Below, piece after piece: positions 51,374-62,280 of a DNA stretch of 64,000 nucleotides (position 1 is the first letter of the stretch; every line of letters starts with the position of its first letter). Below the pieces are notes generated by a model. The model did no database searches and was not told the DNA's origin. It worked only from the letters and a program-made list of their open reading frames with translations. The stretch is taken from assembly GCA_001600695.1 (NCBI GenBank), contig BCKQ01000001.1, positions 1,330,722 through 1,394,721 of the forward strand, written 5' to 3'. Made by a program: the position numbers and the translations under genes. The DNA comes from Ascoidea asiatica. Taxonomy: Eukaryota; Ascomycota; Saccharomycetes; Ascoideales; Ascoideaceae.

Positions 51374-53827
51374 ATGAGTCTTGAATCAATTCAAAATAAT
51401 GATAATCATATAGATAATCATATAGATAATCATATAGATAATCATGTAGATCATCATATAAATATTCATATTCAAAATCAAAAGGATATCAATGATATAA
51501 ATGAAAATGATGAAATAGAAGAAACAAAAGTAATTATAAATAAAACAGATAATATTAATAATAATGAAAAATCAAATAAAGAAATTCAAATTTCAAAAAA
51601 ATTAAATTTAAAATTAAAAACAAAACAAAAATCATTAAAATTAAAACAATCATCAAATTGGAAATTAATTAAAAATCCAAAAAATGGTACTTCAAGAACA
51701 AGTCAAGCTTGTGATCGTTGTAGAATTAAAAAAATTAAATGTGATGGTAATTTACCTTCATGTTCAAATTGTTCAAAAATTGGTTTTAATTGTAAAACTT
51801 CTGATAAATTAACAAGAAGATCATTTCCAAAAGGTTATACTGAAAATTTAGAAAAAAATTTAATTTTCTTACAAAATCAAAATTTAAAATTAATTAATTT
51901 TATTAATCAAAATTTTCAATTAAATAATGATAATTTAATTAATTATAATTCTACCAATAACAATATTAATAACAATAACAATAACAATGACAATAACAAT
52001 GACAATGAAATTGATAATGAAATTGATAATGAAATTGATAATGATAATGATTTAGAAAATAATTTAGAAAATAATTTATCTTCTTCTTCTATAATTAAAG
52101 ATATTTTAAATGGTAATTTCACTAATATCATACCTTTATCTGATCCTTTAATTAATAAAATTCATAATTCTTCAATTAATAATACTCAAACTATTAATTC
52201 TTGTAATAATAATAATAATAATAATACAATATCAAATTCATATTCAATAATAAAATCTGATTTAAATAAACTTATTTTACCTGTATTTATAAAAAATAAT
52301 ACTATTCTTGGTAAAAATTTATTAAATTTTAAATTAAATACAATCTTATCAAATATTACTAAAAATTTTCAAAAAATTAATAATAATTCATCATCTTCAT
52401 CATCTTCAATAACTAAAATAAATTCTTCAAATTATAATACTATTTTTACTTCTTCATATATTTATAATAATAATTTAAGAATAATCTTAGATTCAATTAT
52501 TTTTAATTTATTCATCATTGCAAATGATAATTCTCCAATTCCAAATCAATTTTTATTTAATAATACAAATTTATTAATTATTAATAAATTAATTTTAAAT
52601 TTTTTTAATAAAATTAATAAAAATTTTATACCTTTAATTGATGAATTAAATTGGTTTAAAGTTTTTAAAAATTTTATAGAATTTATAAAAAATTTAAATT
52701 TTAATTCTTTTAATAAATTTTCAAAATTTTTAATTAAATTTTCTTTAACTTTTAAATTAAAATTTTTATTAATTTTATATCTTGGTAATATAAATTATAA
52801 AATTATCACAAATTCAAATCAAAATATTAATAATAATGATAATATTAATAATAATGATAATGATAATGATTTACCATATAAAAAACCATTTAAATTACCT
52901 TTTAATTTTAATATTTTATCTCAAATTATTTTAAATAAATTAAATTTAATTAAATCTCCTTCTTTATCAAAATTACAAATCTTATTATTATTTTTTTATT
53001 CTTCTTTATCTTATGATGGTAATGATCAAAATTTAATTATAAAAAATTTTAATAATAATGATTTTAATGATCTTAATAATATTAATAATCTTGAAAATAA
53101 TATTGATGATGAAGATAAAAATATGATGGAATTTAAAGAATTTGATGAATTTGAATCTGATCAATTTAATAATAACAACAACAACAACAATAATAATAGT
53201 AATTTTAAAAAAAATAATAATTATTTATCTAAAATTTTCTTAAAATCAACTTCAAATTGGTCTTCATTCTTAATTAAAATTTCAAATTTAATTTCAAATT
53301 ATGTTTTAACTTTAGGTCTTCACTTAAATTATAATAATAAATTAATAAATTTTAATTCAAATAATTTCATAAATAAAAATTTTAATCAAATTTTATTTGA
53401 AAATAATTTCACAAATAATTTAAATAATTCTCCAAATTCAATTAATAATATTACTAATAATAATAATAATAATAATAATTATAATAATAATAATAATAAT
53501 AATAATGAATTTAAAAATTTAAATAATTTCTCAACTTTAGGTAATTCAATTAATATTGATTCAAATTTTTCAAAAAATTTTAATGATTCAAATTTAAGAT
53601 TAAAATTATATTGGTCTTGTTATATTTTATTTTCTTTTTTAAATTTATCAATTGGTAATTATAATAATAATTTAAATTTTTTATCAATTCATTATTCAAA
53701 TGGTATTAAAACTTGTAAAGTACCTGAATTAAATTCAATTTTAGTTACAAATAAAAATTTAATTGGTACTATTGAATTAATTAAATTTTTTAAAATTATC
53801 AACGAGTTTTTATTTTTTCAATCTTCA

Positions 53828-53871
<44 letters not shown>

Positions 53872-55912
53872 TTTAAATGCAGAGGATTCAAATAATACAA
53901 CAACCACAAATAATAATAATAATAATAATATTTTACCTAATTTCAATAATGAAATTTTATTATTATCCTCAATTAACCTTAAAAAATTAGATTCAAAATT
54001 ATTAAATTGGAAAAAAAGTTTAAAAAATTTAAATTTAGATCATAAAATTCCTGCTGGTGAAATTCCTGATTTTAAAAATTTATTTTTAAATAGTAATGCA
54101 TTCAATAATTCTTCAATTTCAAAATTTAAAAGATTTAATTCAATTTCTTCAAATGGTTCAAAAAAAGATCCAATTCAAGAAAGTTTTGAAAATATTCAAG
54201 CAATGGATATGAGAAGATCTGTTACTGATGTTTATGATTATAATTTTGGTGGTAAAAGAAAACATAATGATTTAGAAGATCAAAATCAAATTAAAAATCA
54301 ATCAATTAAAAAACGTTCAAAATCAATTAAAAAAAATGATTCTGATGAAAAAGATGCAAATGCAATCAGTTTACCTGCAATTCAATTAAATTTAATTTAT
54401 CTTTATGTTCGTACTATAATTCATTTAAAAAATATAAGTTTTGATAATGATGGTAAAATATTTAATGAAAATTATAATAAAAATGGTATAACAAATTCAA
54501 ATATAATTCTAGGAAATTTAGCAAGAGAATTTTTATCTTATACAGTTTTACTTGATTTTATTGAAAATGATTTTAATAATATAATATTTGATAATAGTAT
54601 TAATCATATTAATAATTTAACAAATAAAGGTAATAATAGTTTAATTAATTCTTCAACTTTATCAAAAAAATATACTTTTAAAAAAAATTCAATAATTGGT
54701 GCAAAAAGAAGAAAATCTATTAGTACTGTTTCTTCAAATTTTAATTTATCTCCAACTTCAACTTGTAAAAATGATAATCTATTTTTATCAAATAATTTAA
54801 ATGATTCAAGCTCCTTTGATTTTGTTTTAGATAATAAAATTGAAAGAAATGATGATTTATTTAAAAATGGATTTAAACTTTTACCAATAAATTTTCTTCA
54901 AATCATGATGTGTCAAGTTTTAAATTTAGTTTTAATAAGTGATAATTTTTATAAAAAAAATGGTGCCCTTCATCAAGATAGTAAAGTGATTATTGGAAAC
55001 TCTTTTGATTGCTTATTGAAAAATTATAATTATTATTTTTATGAAGATGAAAACTGTATTTATAAAACTATTCATGATTATATTAGTACAGATTTTGAAG
55101 TCAAAAATTCTTATGAGCAAATCCAATTTCCTAATTCATTCAAAGATTTACAATCAAAAAATTATTTACCTGCTACACCTTCAACAGAATTATTTCCTTC
55201 TTCTTCATCAACAATGGCAAGATCATATTCAATGCCGAATGAACCTTCATCAACTACTCAAGTATTAGGTAATCTGATGTATAGCAGTGGTAGTACTGAT
55301 TTACATTCTTCAGTTTCTAGTACTGGAAATCAGTATTATAATATAAAGAACTTAGTTAATGATAATCATTGCGATAGAAACAATACAGGATATTCTAATT
55401 TTAATGATTATAGCAATGATAATATGACTTTTCTATCAAATTCAAATATTCCATCAAATCATAGATATAGATCAAATTCAGATTCAATAAGTCCACCATC
55501 CAGTTTGTTTTCAAATAATTCTGGATCAGTTTACCCTCCAAATCACACAGAAGATATGATTAGATCTTTATCCAGTGAAACAAGTGTTAGCTCTAATAAT
55601 TATAGTCTGTTTCAACATCATCGCCCAATTAATAATTCTGATTTAGGAAAATCAAAAGATGATATAAATAAGAGGCCTTTTATAGATAATAATCTGTCTG
55701 GATATTATAAAAAATATTCTAAATCTTCTTCAAATCAATATGGTAAGGGTCCAGTTTTACCCACTATTCCAAGTCTTTCAAATTTATTTGCTACTTTAGA
55801 TGAGCATAGTCGCAATGATGTAAATGAGGATCAAGATGATTATGATGGAAAAAATCTTGGTTCTTTTTCCTCCTTCACCATCGATAAGAACAATAACTTT
55901 AATCCGATATAA
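51374..55912 (+). CDS. Zn(II)2Cys6 transcription factor, Cat8/Sip4-like
   Basis: 1512 residues. The Zn cluster is complete: Cys113, 116, 123, 130, 133 and 140 in [11 protein letters not shown] and [11 protein letters not shown]. It is followed by [19 protein letters not shown], the linker and short coiled coil seen in Cat8 and Sip4, regulators of gluconeogenesis genes via carbon source response elements. A HIDN repeat opens the protein. The middle has many poly-Asn runs. A middle homology region is suggested near 735-810 ([13 protein letters not shown]). The Ser-rich C-terminus has much more ordinary codon use. Size is close to Cat8 (1433). Assignment between Cat8 and Sip4 is not possible here. 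ATG at 51374. Confidence 0.82.
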
Positions 55913-56561
55913 TGAATTATGACCTTGTATATTTTTTTTCAATTTTATTTTATTATTTATTACTTATTTTTTTTTTTAGTGTACTTTTAGAACTTTGAAA
56001 ATTATATATATTCTTTAATCAAATATACAATTTATAACATTCATGCCCGTAGTTCTTTATCAACCTCCATTTGAGCTCATTTTTAAGTTCGGCTCTGAAA
56101 CCCTTTTTAGAAATTTGCCTAAAGATATTTTGCAAAAAAAAAGGCCTTTCGGACGAACGCACAAAACTTTCTCAGACAACCTAAAACATAAGTGGAATCA
56201 AGTGAATATTATTTTTGAAGTCGTTTTCAGAAAAGGGAAATCTTGGCTGATGGGACTCACAGAAAACATTGAATAAAAAAATCCTCGTTTGAAAACTAAC
56301 ATTGTTAAATAGGGCAAAGCTGAAAATATGATAATAAGAAGATAAAAAATAAATGGAAAAGTTTTGGTTGATTCATTTCATCCGAATTTCGACAAACAAC
56401 GAAATACAAGTTTTGTAAAGCTGATTACTAACATTTAAAGAAGTCTTTATTAAAGTGGTCTCGAAATTAACTAAATTTTTTCAAAAAGAGTAAAACATTT
56501 GCTGAATTAAAAAACTCAAAGAAAAACTGCTGGTTGGTTTATAAAAATCCACATAAGGATT
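55913..56561. other. Convergent spacer with a small doubtful ORF
   Basis: 649 bp between two stop codons. A 77-codon frame runs from ATG 56043 to 56278 on the plus strand (MPVVLYQPPFEL...), with no low complexity, but no family is recognised and its position between gene ends is unusual for a gene. Confidence 0.35.
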
Positions 56562-59009
56562 TTAAAATATTCCTCCTCCAAAAATAAACAATCTTTCTTC
56601 ATTTCTCTTGCACCAATTAACAATCTTTTTAGCACTTTGTATCAAAAATTCATTATTTACTGAGCCACCACTGATTAGATATATTTCATACTTCTCACTT
56701 ATTAAAGAAAATCCAACAAAGTCATTATTCTTTGTGGAACCTTTCCACCTTATTTGAAAACCTTGATACTTCAAATTTTTTTGTTTGTTATTATTAGTTT
56801 CTTTTTGTTTTTTCTTCAGCTTATCTTTATGACCAAATAATACAAATTCATCTTCTTCCTCTATTATAGGTTTATTATAATTGGTGGCCATATTTTCCTT
56901 ATTACTTTTACGAACCTTTCCAAAAAGCTCTGAGTATAAAACCATTAATTTTTTCTGCAATAATTCAGTTGGAAAATGAGGATTAAATGAAGCCATTACA
57001 TACTGAAGATGCTTTCTTGATCTGAAAATAAAATGATAAATTAAAGGAACTGGTATATCAATAACAGATATTCTACCTCTATTCAATGAATTGGAAAGAT
57101 CTTTCAAGATTACGTGATTATTTTTATCCTTTATTAGTGAACTTATGATATTGGAAGAAGTTTTTCTTAACTCAAAAAATGAATTTTTGTCAGCACTGAG
57201 GAGAACCATAGCAATTCTTCCCGAATCATTATTATTTTCCAAAGAATTTCGTAGATTATTATACATTGGATTATTATTATTATTATTATTATTATTATTG
57301 TTGTTGTTGTTGTTGTTGTTGTTTTTTGTTTGGTTCAAATTTTCATTGCCTGGAATGGCAGATAAAAGTTGATTTATATCAATATAGTTTATAAAAGCGT
57401 ATAAAAACCCATTAGAATTGAATTTTGGCAAACAAATAGGAATCCAAAATTCTTCTTCGGTAGTTGAAAGCATTATTGAATTTTTATTTAATATATATGT
57501 TGAACCTGTAAATGAAGTGGCATCTGAATTCAAAGAGTCATTCTCTGATGAGAATCTACTAGATATTCCATTTGATTTGAAAGTTCCAGAATTAAAAACG
57601 ATGTTGAAAATCAATTGTAGATCAGATGTATGTAAAGAATGTCTCTTGGGTCTGACTATTGTTATTAATCTTTCTTTAGGAGCAACCAATAAACCATATA
57701 GCAAACTTTTATTTTTATGTTCCAAAAATAAATGATCTATTTTATCTCGAACATGTTTTTTCAAATAAATTGCTTCAAGGCCACCAATAAGAAAACTTGG
57801 ATTCAAATAATAATTCATAGAAAATTCATTACATAAACAATCCAATCTGGATAAGTCAGTTTTTCCCAAATGTTTTCTTAGATCAAAATTATCTCTATTT
57901 TTAAAAGATCTTATAATATGAGGTTTTGACAAAACTGATAAAAGAAAATCATACAAAAAATTTAGCTGATATAAAAGATCAGTTTCAGTTTCTGTAGGAT
58001 ACATTGAGGATATAGCAACTAATATTATAGGTGATTTATTCAAAAAAACAAAATTAGTTTCACCAGCTGTAAATGATTTTATTGAATCTCTTTGAGTATT
58101 TGGATCAATATCTTCATTTGAATTTTCACTCAGATCAAGATTAGAATGTTCAAAAAAAGATACTATAGTCTGTATTAAACCCATGTAACCAGTAACAAGG
58201 TCATCAGAACCATGCATTGAATATATTGGTTTACCAGCTGAAGATAAAATAAAAAAATGTTTTTTTCTTTTATGAAAAATATCTATGTCATCATCATCAT
58301 CTGGATCCTCTTCTTCAACCAATGAGTTATCAATATTGAACCCGTTTTCAATACTGATAAGGTTTGAATTTTCTATGATATTTGAACCGGATGATTCTTC
58401 GGATATCATTTCGCCTAATAAACTTTCTATAGATTGATTTCCTGAGTATAATGTCATTGTTGGAATATGAGTTACTTGAGTTGACCAAGTATGAGAAGTG
58501 TTGGTTGAGTCAATTGAATTGACTGAAGGACTGTTTTCCATCGTAGTTGTTAATATGGGTGATTCAAGAATAGAATTTGCTAAAGAAGATCTCATACCAC
58601 TTAATAATATAGAATCAGCATCAGAATATTGCCTACTCTCAGCTATCAAGTTATTTTCAGGCAGTCCATCCATTCTAGCACTTTCAAACGATACAGCAGC
58701 TATAGGCTCTGCTGTTAATTTTGGACCATTTAAAGAATTATTTCTTGATACTGTCAATCCTTTTGAATCAGAATTTAATCTCAAAGAACTTCGATTTATA
58801 CCATGACTTTGCTTATTGTATTTGAAATCAGGAATTGGACTAAGATGATTAATTTCTGGACTGGAATCAGAAGTAGCTTTATTGTCAATTAATTCGCTTT
58901 CTGAATTTGATATTTTTGATTGCTGAAGATTTGGATCGGATTTCGATTGATCTTTATATCCTGAAAACTTGACAAAAAGAGATGAAGATGGACTCCATTT
59001 TGATGCCAT
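56562..59009 (-). CDS. MON1: Mon1, vacuolar fusion and Rab7 exchange factor subunit
   Basis: With Ccz1, Mon1 activates the Rab GTPase Ypt7 in endosome and autophagosome fusion with the vacuole. 815 residues (S. cerevisiae 644). The N-terminal 240 residues are Ser/Asn-rich and end in an acidic run. The first longin-like domain starts near 248 with KKHFFILSSAGKPIYSMHGS, followed by NKSPIILVAISS and LLYQLNFLYDFLLSVLS. A poly-Asn loop sits near 570-585. The second and third longin-like parts follow to the end. ATG at 59009. It is divergent from RRP6. Confidence 0.95.
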   Translation of the reverse strand: MASKWSPSSSLFVKFSGYKDQSKSDPNLQQSKISNSESELIDNKATSDSSPEINHLSPIPDFKYNKQSHGINRSSLRLNSDSKGLTVSRNNSLNGPKLTAEPIAAVSFESARMDGLPENNLIAESRQYSDADSILLSGMRSSLANSILESPILTTTMENSPSVNSIDSTNTSHTWSTQVTHIPTMTLYSGNQSIESLLGEMISEESSGSNIIENSNLISIENGFNIDNSLVEEEDPDDDDDIDIFHKRKKHFFILSSAGKPIYSMHGSDDLVTGYMGLIQTIVSFFEHSNLDLSENSNEDIDPNTQRDSIKSFTAGETNFVFLNKSPIILVAISSMYPTETETDLLYQLNFLYDFLLSVLSKPHIIRSFKNRDNFDLRKHLGKTDLSRLDCLCNEFSMNYYLNPSFLIGGLEAIYLKKHVRDKIDHLFLEHKNKSLLYGLLVAPKERLITIVRPKRHSLHTSDLQLIFNIVFNSGTFKSNGISSRFSSENDSLNSDATSFTGSTYILNKNSIMLSTTEEEFWIPICLPKFNSNGFLYAFINYIDINQLLSAIPGNENLNQTKNNNNNNNNNNNNNNNNNNPMYNNLRNSLENNNDSGRIAMVLLSADKNSFFELRKTSSNIISSLIKDKNNHVILKDLSNSLNRGRISVIDIPVPLIYHFIFRSRKHLQYVMASFNPHFPTELLQKKLMVLYSELFGKVRKSNKENMATNYNKPIIEEEDEFVLFGHKDKLKKKQKETNNNKQKNLKYQGFQIRWKGSTKNNDFVGFSLISEKYEIYLISGGSVNNEFLIQSAKKIVNWCKRNEERLFIFGGGIF

Positions 59010-59772
59010 CAGATTTGTTTATTTTTTAGGTATTATTGTGAAAGAATTAAAAAATATAATTGTGGTGTTTATTTCGAAAACAATATAAGTGTTTATAATT
59101 ATTTCTGTAGTATTTTCCAATGCTTTGATATTTGAGCTTAGTTCCTATTACAATTCCTTTTAATAATCGGCAATGTATGTATGCCTTCCAAATCCCTTCA
59201 ACTATTCTTAGCTTATTCTTCCAATAACTCATAGTCAAGGCCTAAAAAGGTCTCGTGACTTTTGGTTTCGGCTGTGAACTTGTTGAAATTATTTTTAAAA
59301 ATTTAGGAGAACCAAAGACAGTATTAAAATTCGTTTAATTTCTAATTTAAAAATCTCTTCTCAGAAAGTGCTCAAAAAAAAATAAAAGAGGAATTCGAAA
59401 AAAAATGCTTTTCTTTTCCCAAATAAAACTGCTTCAGAAATCAAACTTGTGAAGCTGTTATTACCTGTATATTATTTTTAGGGACATCGAAAAAATATGA
59501 TGTCCTATATTTTTGCTGTAGGCTTTAGTTTAGGGCATGGACATGTCCTGTAATTTCTATTTTTTTTAATAGTATTTTGATCACGTGTGTTATCCTCTTT
59601 AATTTTAAAAAAAATTATTTTGCTTAAACATTTTCAAAATTTTGTTGATGCTTGAAATTTTTCCAGACTGGTTTAATTATTCAGATGAAATTATCTTCTA
59701 CAGATACTTTATTTCATTTATTAATTGAAACTATTAAGAGATTGTATTATATTGGGTGTACTAGGTTTTTAA
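59010..59772. promoter_or_regulatory. Bidirectional MON1/RRP6 promoter
   Basis: 763 bp. A cluster of GGACAT half sites lies at 59482-59548: GGACATC (59482-59488), GATGTCC (59499-59505) and the palindrome GGACATGTCC (59539-59548). A CACGTG box follows at 59582-59587. No gene is seen. Confidence 0.6.
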
Positions 59773-62172
59773 ATGAGTTCTTCAGGTGATAATTCTGTTG
59801 ATCTTTTAGATTTGGTTCTAAATGATGTAAAGAAGGTAACTGAAGCTACAAACAAATTAGCTGATCAAGATATTAATTTTTATAAAACAATTGATTCTAA
59901 GTTCTCCAATGCAGTGGAAAAATCAGGATCTCATTTACTTGAGATTATAAATACAGTTCTTCAAAGTATAGATGAAAATAATAAAAATTCAAAAATCACT
60001 GAATATGGTGCTGATGGTCTAAAGGAAAGTTGGAAAAATGTTTCCGAAGTACTAGACAGTGCTTTTGAAAAATCAGATATCGCTTTTGATCAACATTCTA
60101 AAATGAAAGCAAAATCGCAATCCGGCAATTTCAAGAATTCATCTCCTATTAATATAGATCATAATGACTCAAAATTAACATATTTAGATGACGATAATAC
60201 ACCAGTAAGGGGTAATGGTATACAGATGAAAAGAGTTGGAAAACCACAAAATCGTTTTAGAATTCCTATTGATAATTCGGAGCAATCTCCTTTCAAACCC
60301 AAATTAACAACTAAACCAAATGCATTAAAATCATTTGAAGAAGTTTCTGCTTTAATTCAATATGATTATAAAAAAGAAGAAAATCAAGATGATGAGGTAG
60401 ACAATCCTTTTCATTATGATCATCCATATAAATTTGAAATTTCACATCAACCATATCCAGAATCTATATTGCAAATCAAAAAGCCAATAGAAAGCAAGCC
60501 TTGGGATTCCACCGAAGCTATATGGGTTGACTCGATCGAATCCTTAAATAAAATGGTGGAAGAGTTAAAGAGTTCAACAGAAATAGCAGTTGATCTTGAA
60601 CATCATGATTATAGAACATATTATGGTTTAGTATGTTTAATGCAAATTTCTTCCAGGGAACATGATTGGATCGTTGATACTTTATCCTTAAGAGATGATT
60701 TAGAGATTTTAAATATAATATTTACTAATCCTTTAATTGTTAAAATATTTCATGGTGCATTTATGGATATAATTTGGCTTCAGCGAGACTTAGGCTTGTA
60801 TATTGTTAGTTTATTTGATACTTATCATGCTTCGAAATTATTAGGATTTCCAAGACATGGTCTAGCCTATCTTTTAGAGCATTTTGCAAGTTTCAAAACA
60901 TCTAAAAAATATCAATTGGCTGACTGGAGAGTAAGGCCCTTGACAAACATAATGATGCAATATGCCAGATCAGATACTCATTTTCTTTTAAACATTTTTG
61001 ATCAACTAAGAAATCAATTGATTGAAAAAAATCTTTTGAAAGAAGTTTTACATGAATCCCGAAAAGTCTCTAAAAGAAAATTTGAATATAATAATTTTAG
61101 ACCTATAGAATATGATCCATATATTGTTTCTCCTAATTCAGGTAAAAGTTTTGATAAAAATACCCCTTGGGAAAATATAGTTAATCAATATAATATTCCA
61201 CCTTCAAAAGAAAAAATTTTAATAGCTCTTTTTAATTGGAGAGATCAATTGGCAAGAAAAGAAGATGAATCTCCTGTTTATGTTATGCCAAATAATTTAC
61301 TTGTTTCTTTAACTATAGGTTCACCTATTGATGCTCCAGGTGTTTTAGCTTGTTCAAATAATATTACAGATTCAGTCCGAGTTCATGCTAAAGAAATTAG
61401 TAAGATCATAGAAAACGCAAAAGATTTAGCAGATATGGAGCAATCTCAAAAAATAAGTAATATTTTAACCTCACATTCAGTTGATAGTAATAATGATAAC
61501 GATGTTATTTCTGAACAATCAGTAAATCAAATAACCTCAAATTTTGCTAAACTCATGAAGAGTTCAAACTATAGAGAAGATTTAGAGAATAATTTAATAA
61601 AATCCCATGGAAGTATATTCTCTAGTAATTCATTTCTTACAAAAGCCAATGTTAAAACATATCAATGGTGTGTTGCATTTGAAATTGGTAAAAAACCGTC
61701 TTTCAAAAATATTGGTGATTTGATTTCACGAAAGAATATTATTGATGAGAAATTGGGAAGCGGTACAAATATGCTAGAAACTAAATTTATACCTTCAGAA
61801 ATAATATCCGATGATGAGGAAGAACAAGAGATTGAAACTCCTCCCGAAAAGATTGAGTCCGATGAATTGGTAGAAGAGATAGCTCAAGAACCAAAATATG
61901 ATAAAAGAGAAGTTATAGTGCTACGAAAAAATAACCCAAAAAAGAGAAAAAATAAAGATTCTGTAAATGTTGATATAAGTAAAGCAATTGATTATGCAAA
62001 CTCTTCTAAAAGTATATTAAATAATAAAGAAGAACGGGAAAAAGAAAAAAATAAAAGAAGAAAAAAACCTTGGAATCCTTACAATGTACCTTTAGTTGGA
62101 CCAGAGCCTGCTAAAAAGATGCCAAGGCAAAGTAAAGGTGGTAAGTCTGTTTCATATAGAAATAAAAGATAA
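59773..62172 (+). CDS. RRP6: Nuclear exosome 3'-5' exonuclease Rrp6
   Basis: Rrp6 trims and degrades nuclear RNAs with the exosome. 799 residues (S. cerevisiae 733). The PMC2NT domain that binds Rrp47 covers about 10-105. The DEDD-Y exonuclease domain is complete: Asp274 and Glu276 in VDLEHH, Asp332 in HGAFMDIIW, Tyr397 and Asp401 in YARSDTHF. An HRDC domain follows near 475-550 (ALFNWRDQLARKEDES, PNNLLVSL). The C-terminal tail is basic with KKRKNK and RRKKPWNPY, likely nuclear localisation. ATG at 59773. The 108 bp after the stop separate it from CYK3 in convergent orientation. Confidence 0.97.
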   Translation: MSSSGDNSVDLLDLVLNDVKKVTEATNKLADQDINFYKTIDSKFSNAVEKSGSHLLEIINTVLQSIDENNKNSKITEYGADGLKESWKNVSEVLDSAFEKSDIAFDQHSKMKAKSQSGNFKNSSPINIDHNDSKLTYLDDDNTPVRGNGIQMKRVGKPQNRFRIPIDNSEQSPFKPKLTTKPNALKSFEEVSALIQYDYKKEENQDDEVDNPFHYDHPYKFEISHQPYPESILQIKKPIESKPWDSTEAIWVDSIESLNKMVEELKSSTEIAVDLEHHDYRTYYGLVCLMQISSREHDWIVDTLSLRDDLEILNIIFTNPLIVKIFHGAFMDIIWLQRDLGLYIVSLFDTYHASKLLGFPRHGLAYLLEHFASFKTSKKYQLADWRVRPLTNIMMQYARSDTHFLLNIFDQLRNQLIEKNLLKEVLHESRKVSKRKFEYNNFRPIEYDPYIVSPNSGKSFDKNTPWENIVNQYNIPPSKEKILIALFNWRDQLARKEDESPVYVMPNNLLVSLTIGSPIDAPGVLACSNNITDSVRVHAKEISKIIENAKDLADMEQSQKISNILTSHSVDSNNDNDVISEQSVNQITSNFAKLMKSSNYREDLENNLIKSHGSIFSSNSFLTKANVKTYQWCVAFEIGKKPSFKNIGDLISRKNIIDEKLGSGTNMLETKFIPSEIISDDEEEQEIETPPEKIESDELVEEIAQEPKYDKREVIVLRKNNPKKRKNKDSVNVDISKAIDYANSSKSILNNKEEREKEKNKRRKKPWNPYNVPLVGPEPAKKMPRQSKGGKSVSYRNKR

Positions 62173-62280
62173 ATATTTTCTCTTTAAAAATAAAGTAATG
62201 AATGATTTATTAAAAACTTTTTAAAATATACAAAATTGTTAAAAAAACTATAATAATATGTAAATACTGTAATACAAATT

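Noticed and set aside
56043-56276. 77-codon ORF between the Cat8-like gene and MON1
   Set aside because: Kept only as a doubtful note: ordinary composition, but between two gene ends and without a recognised family.
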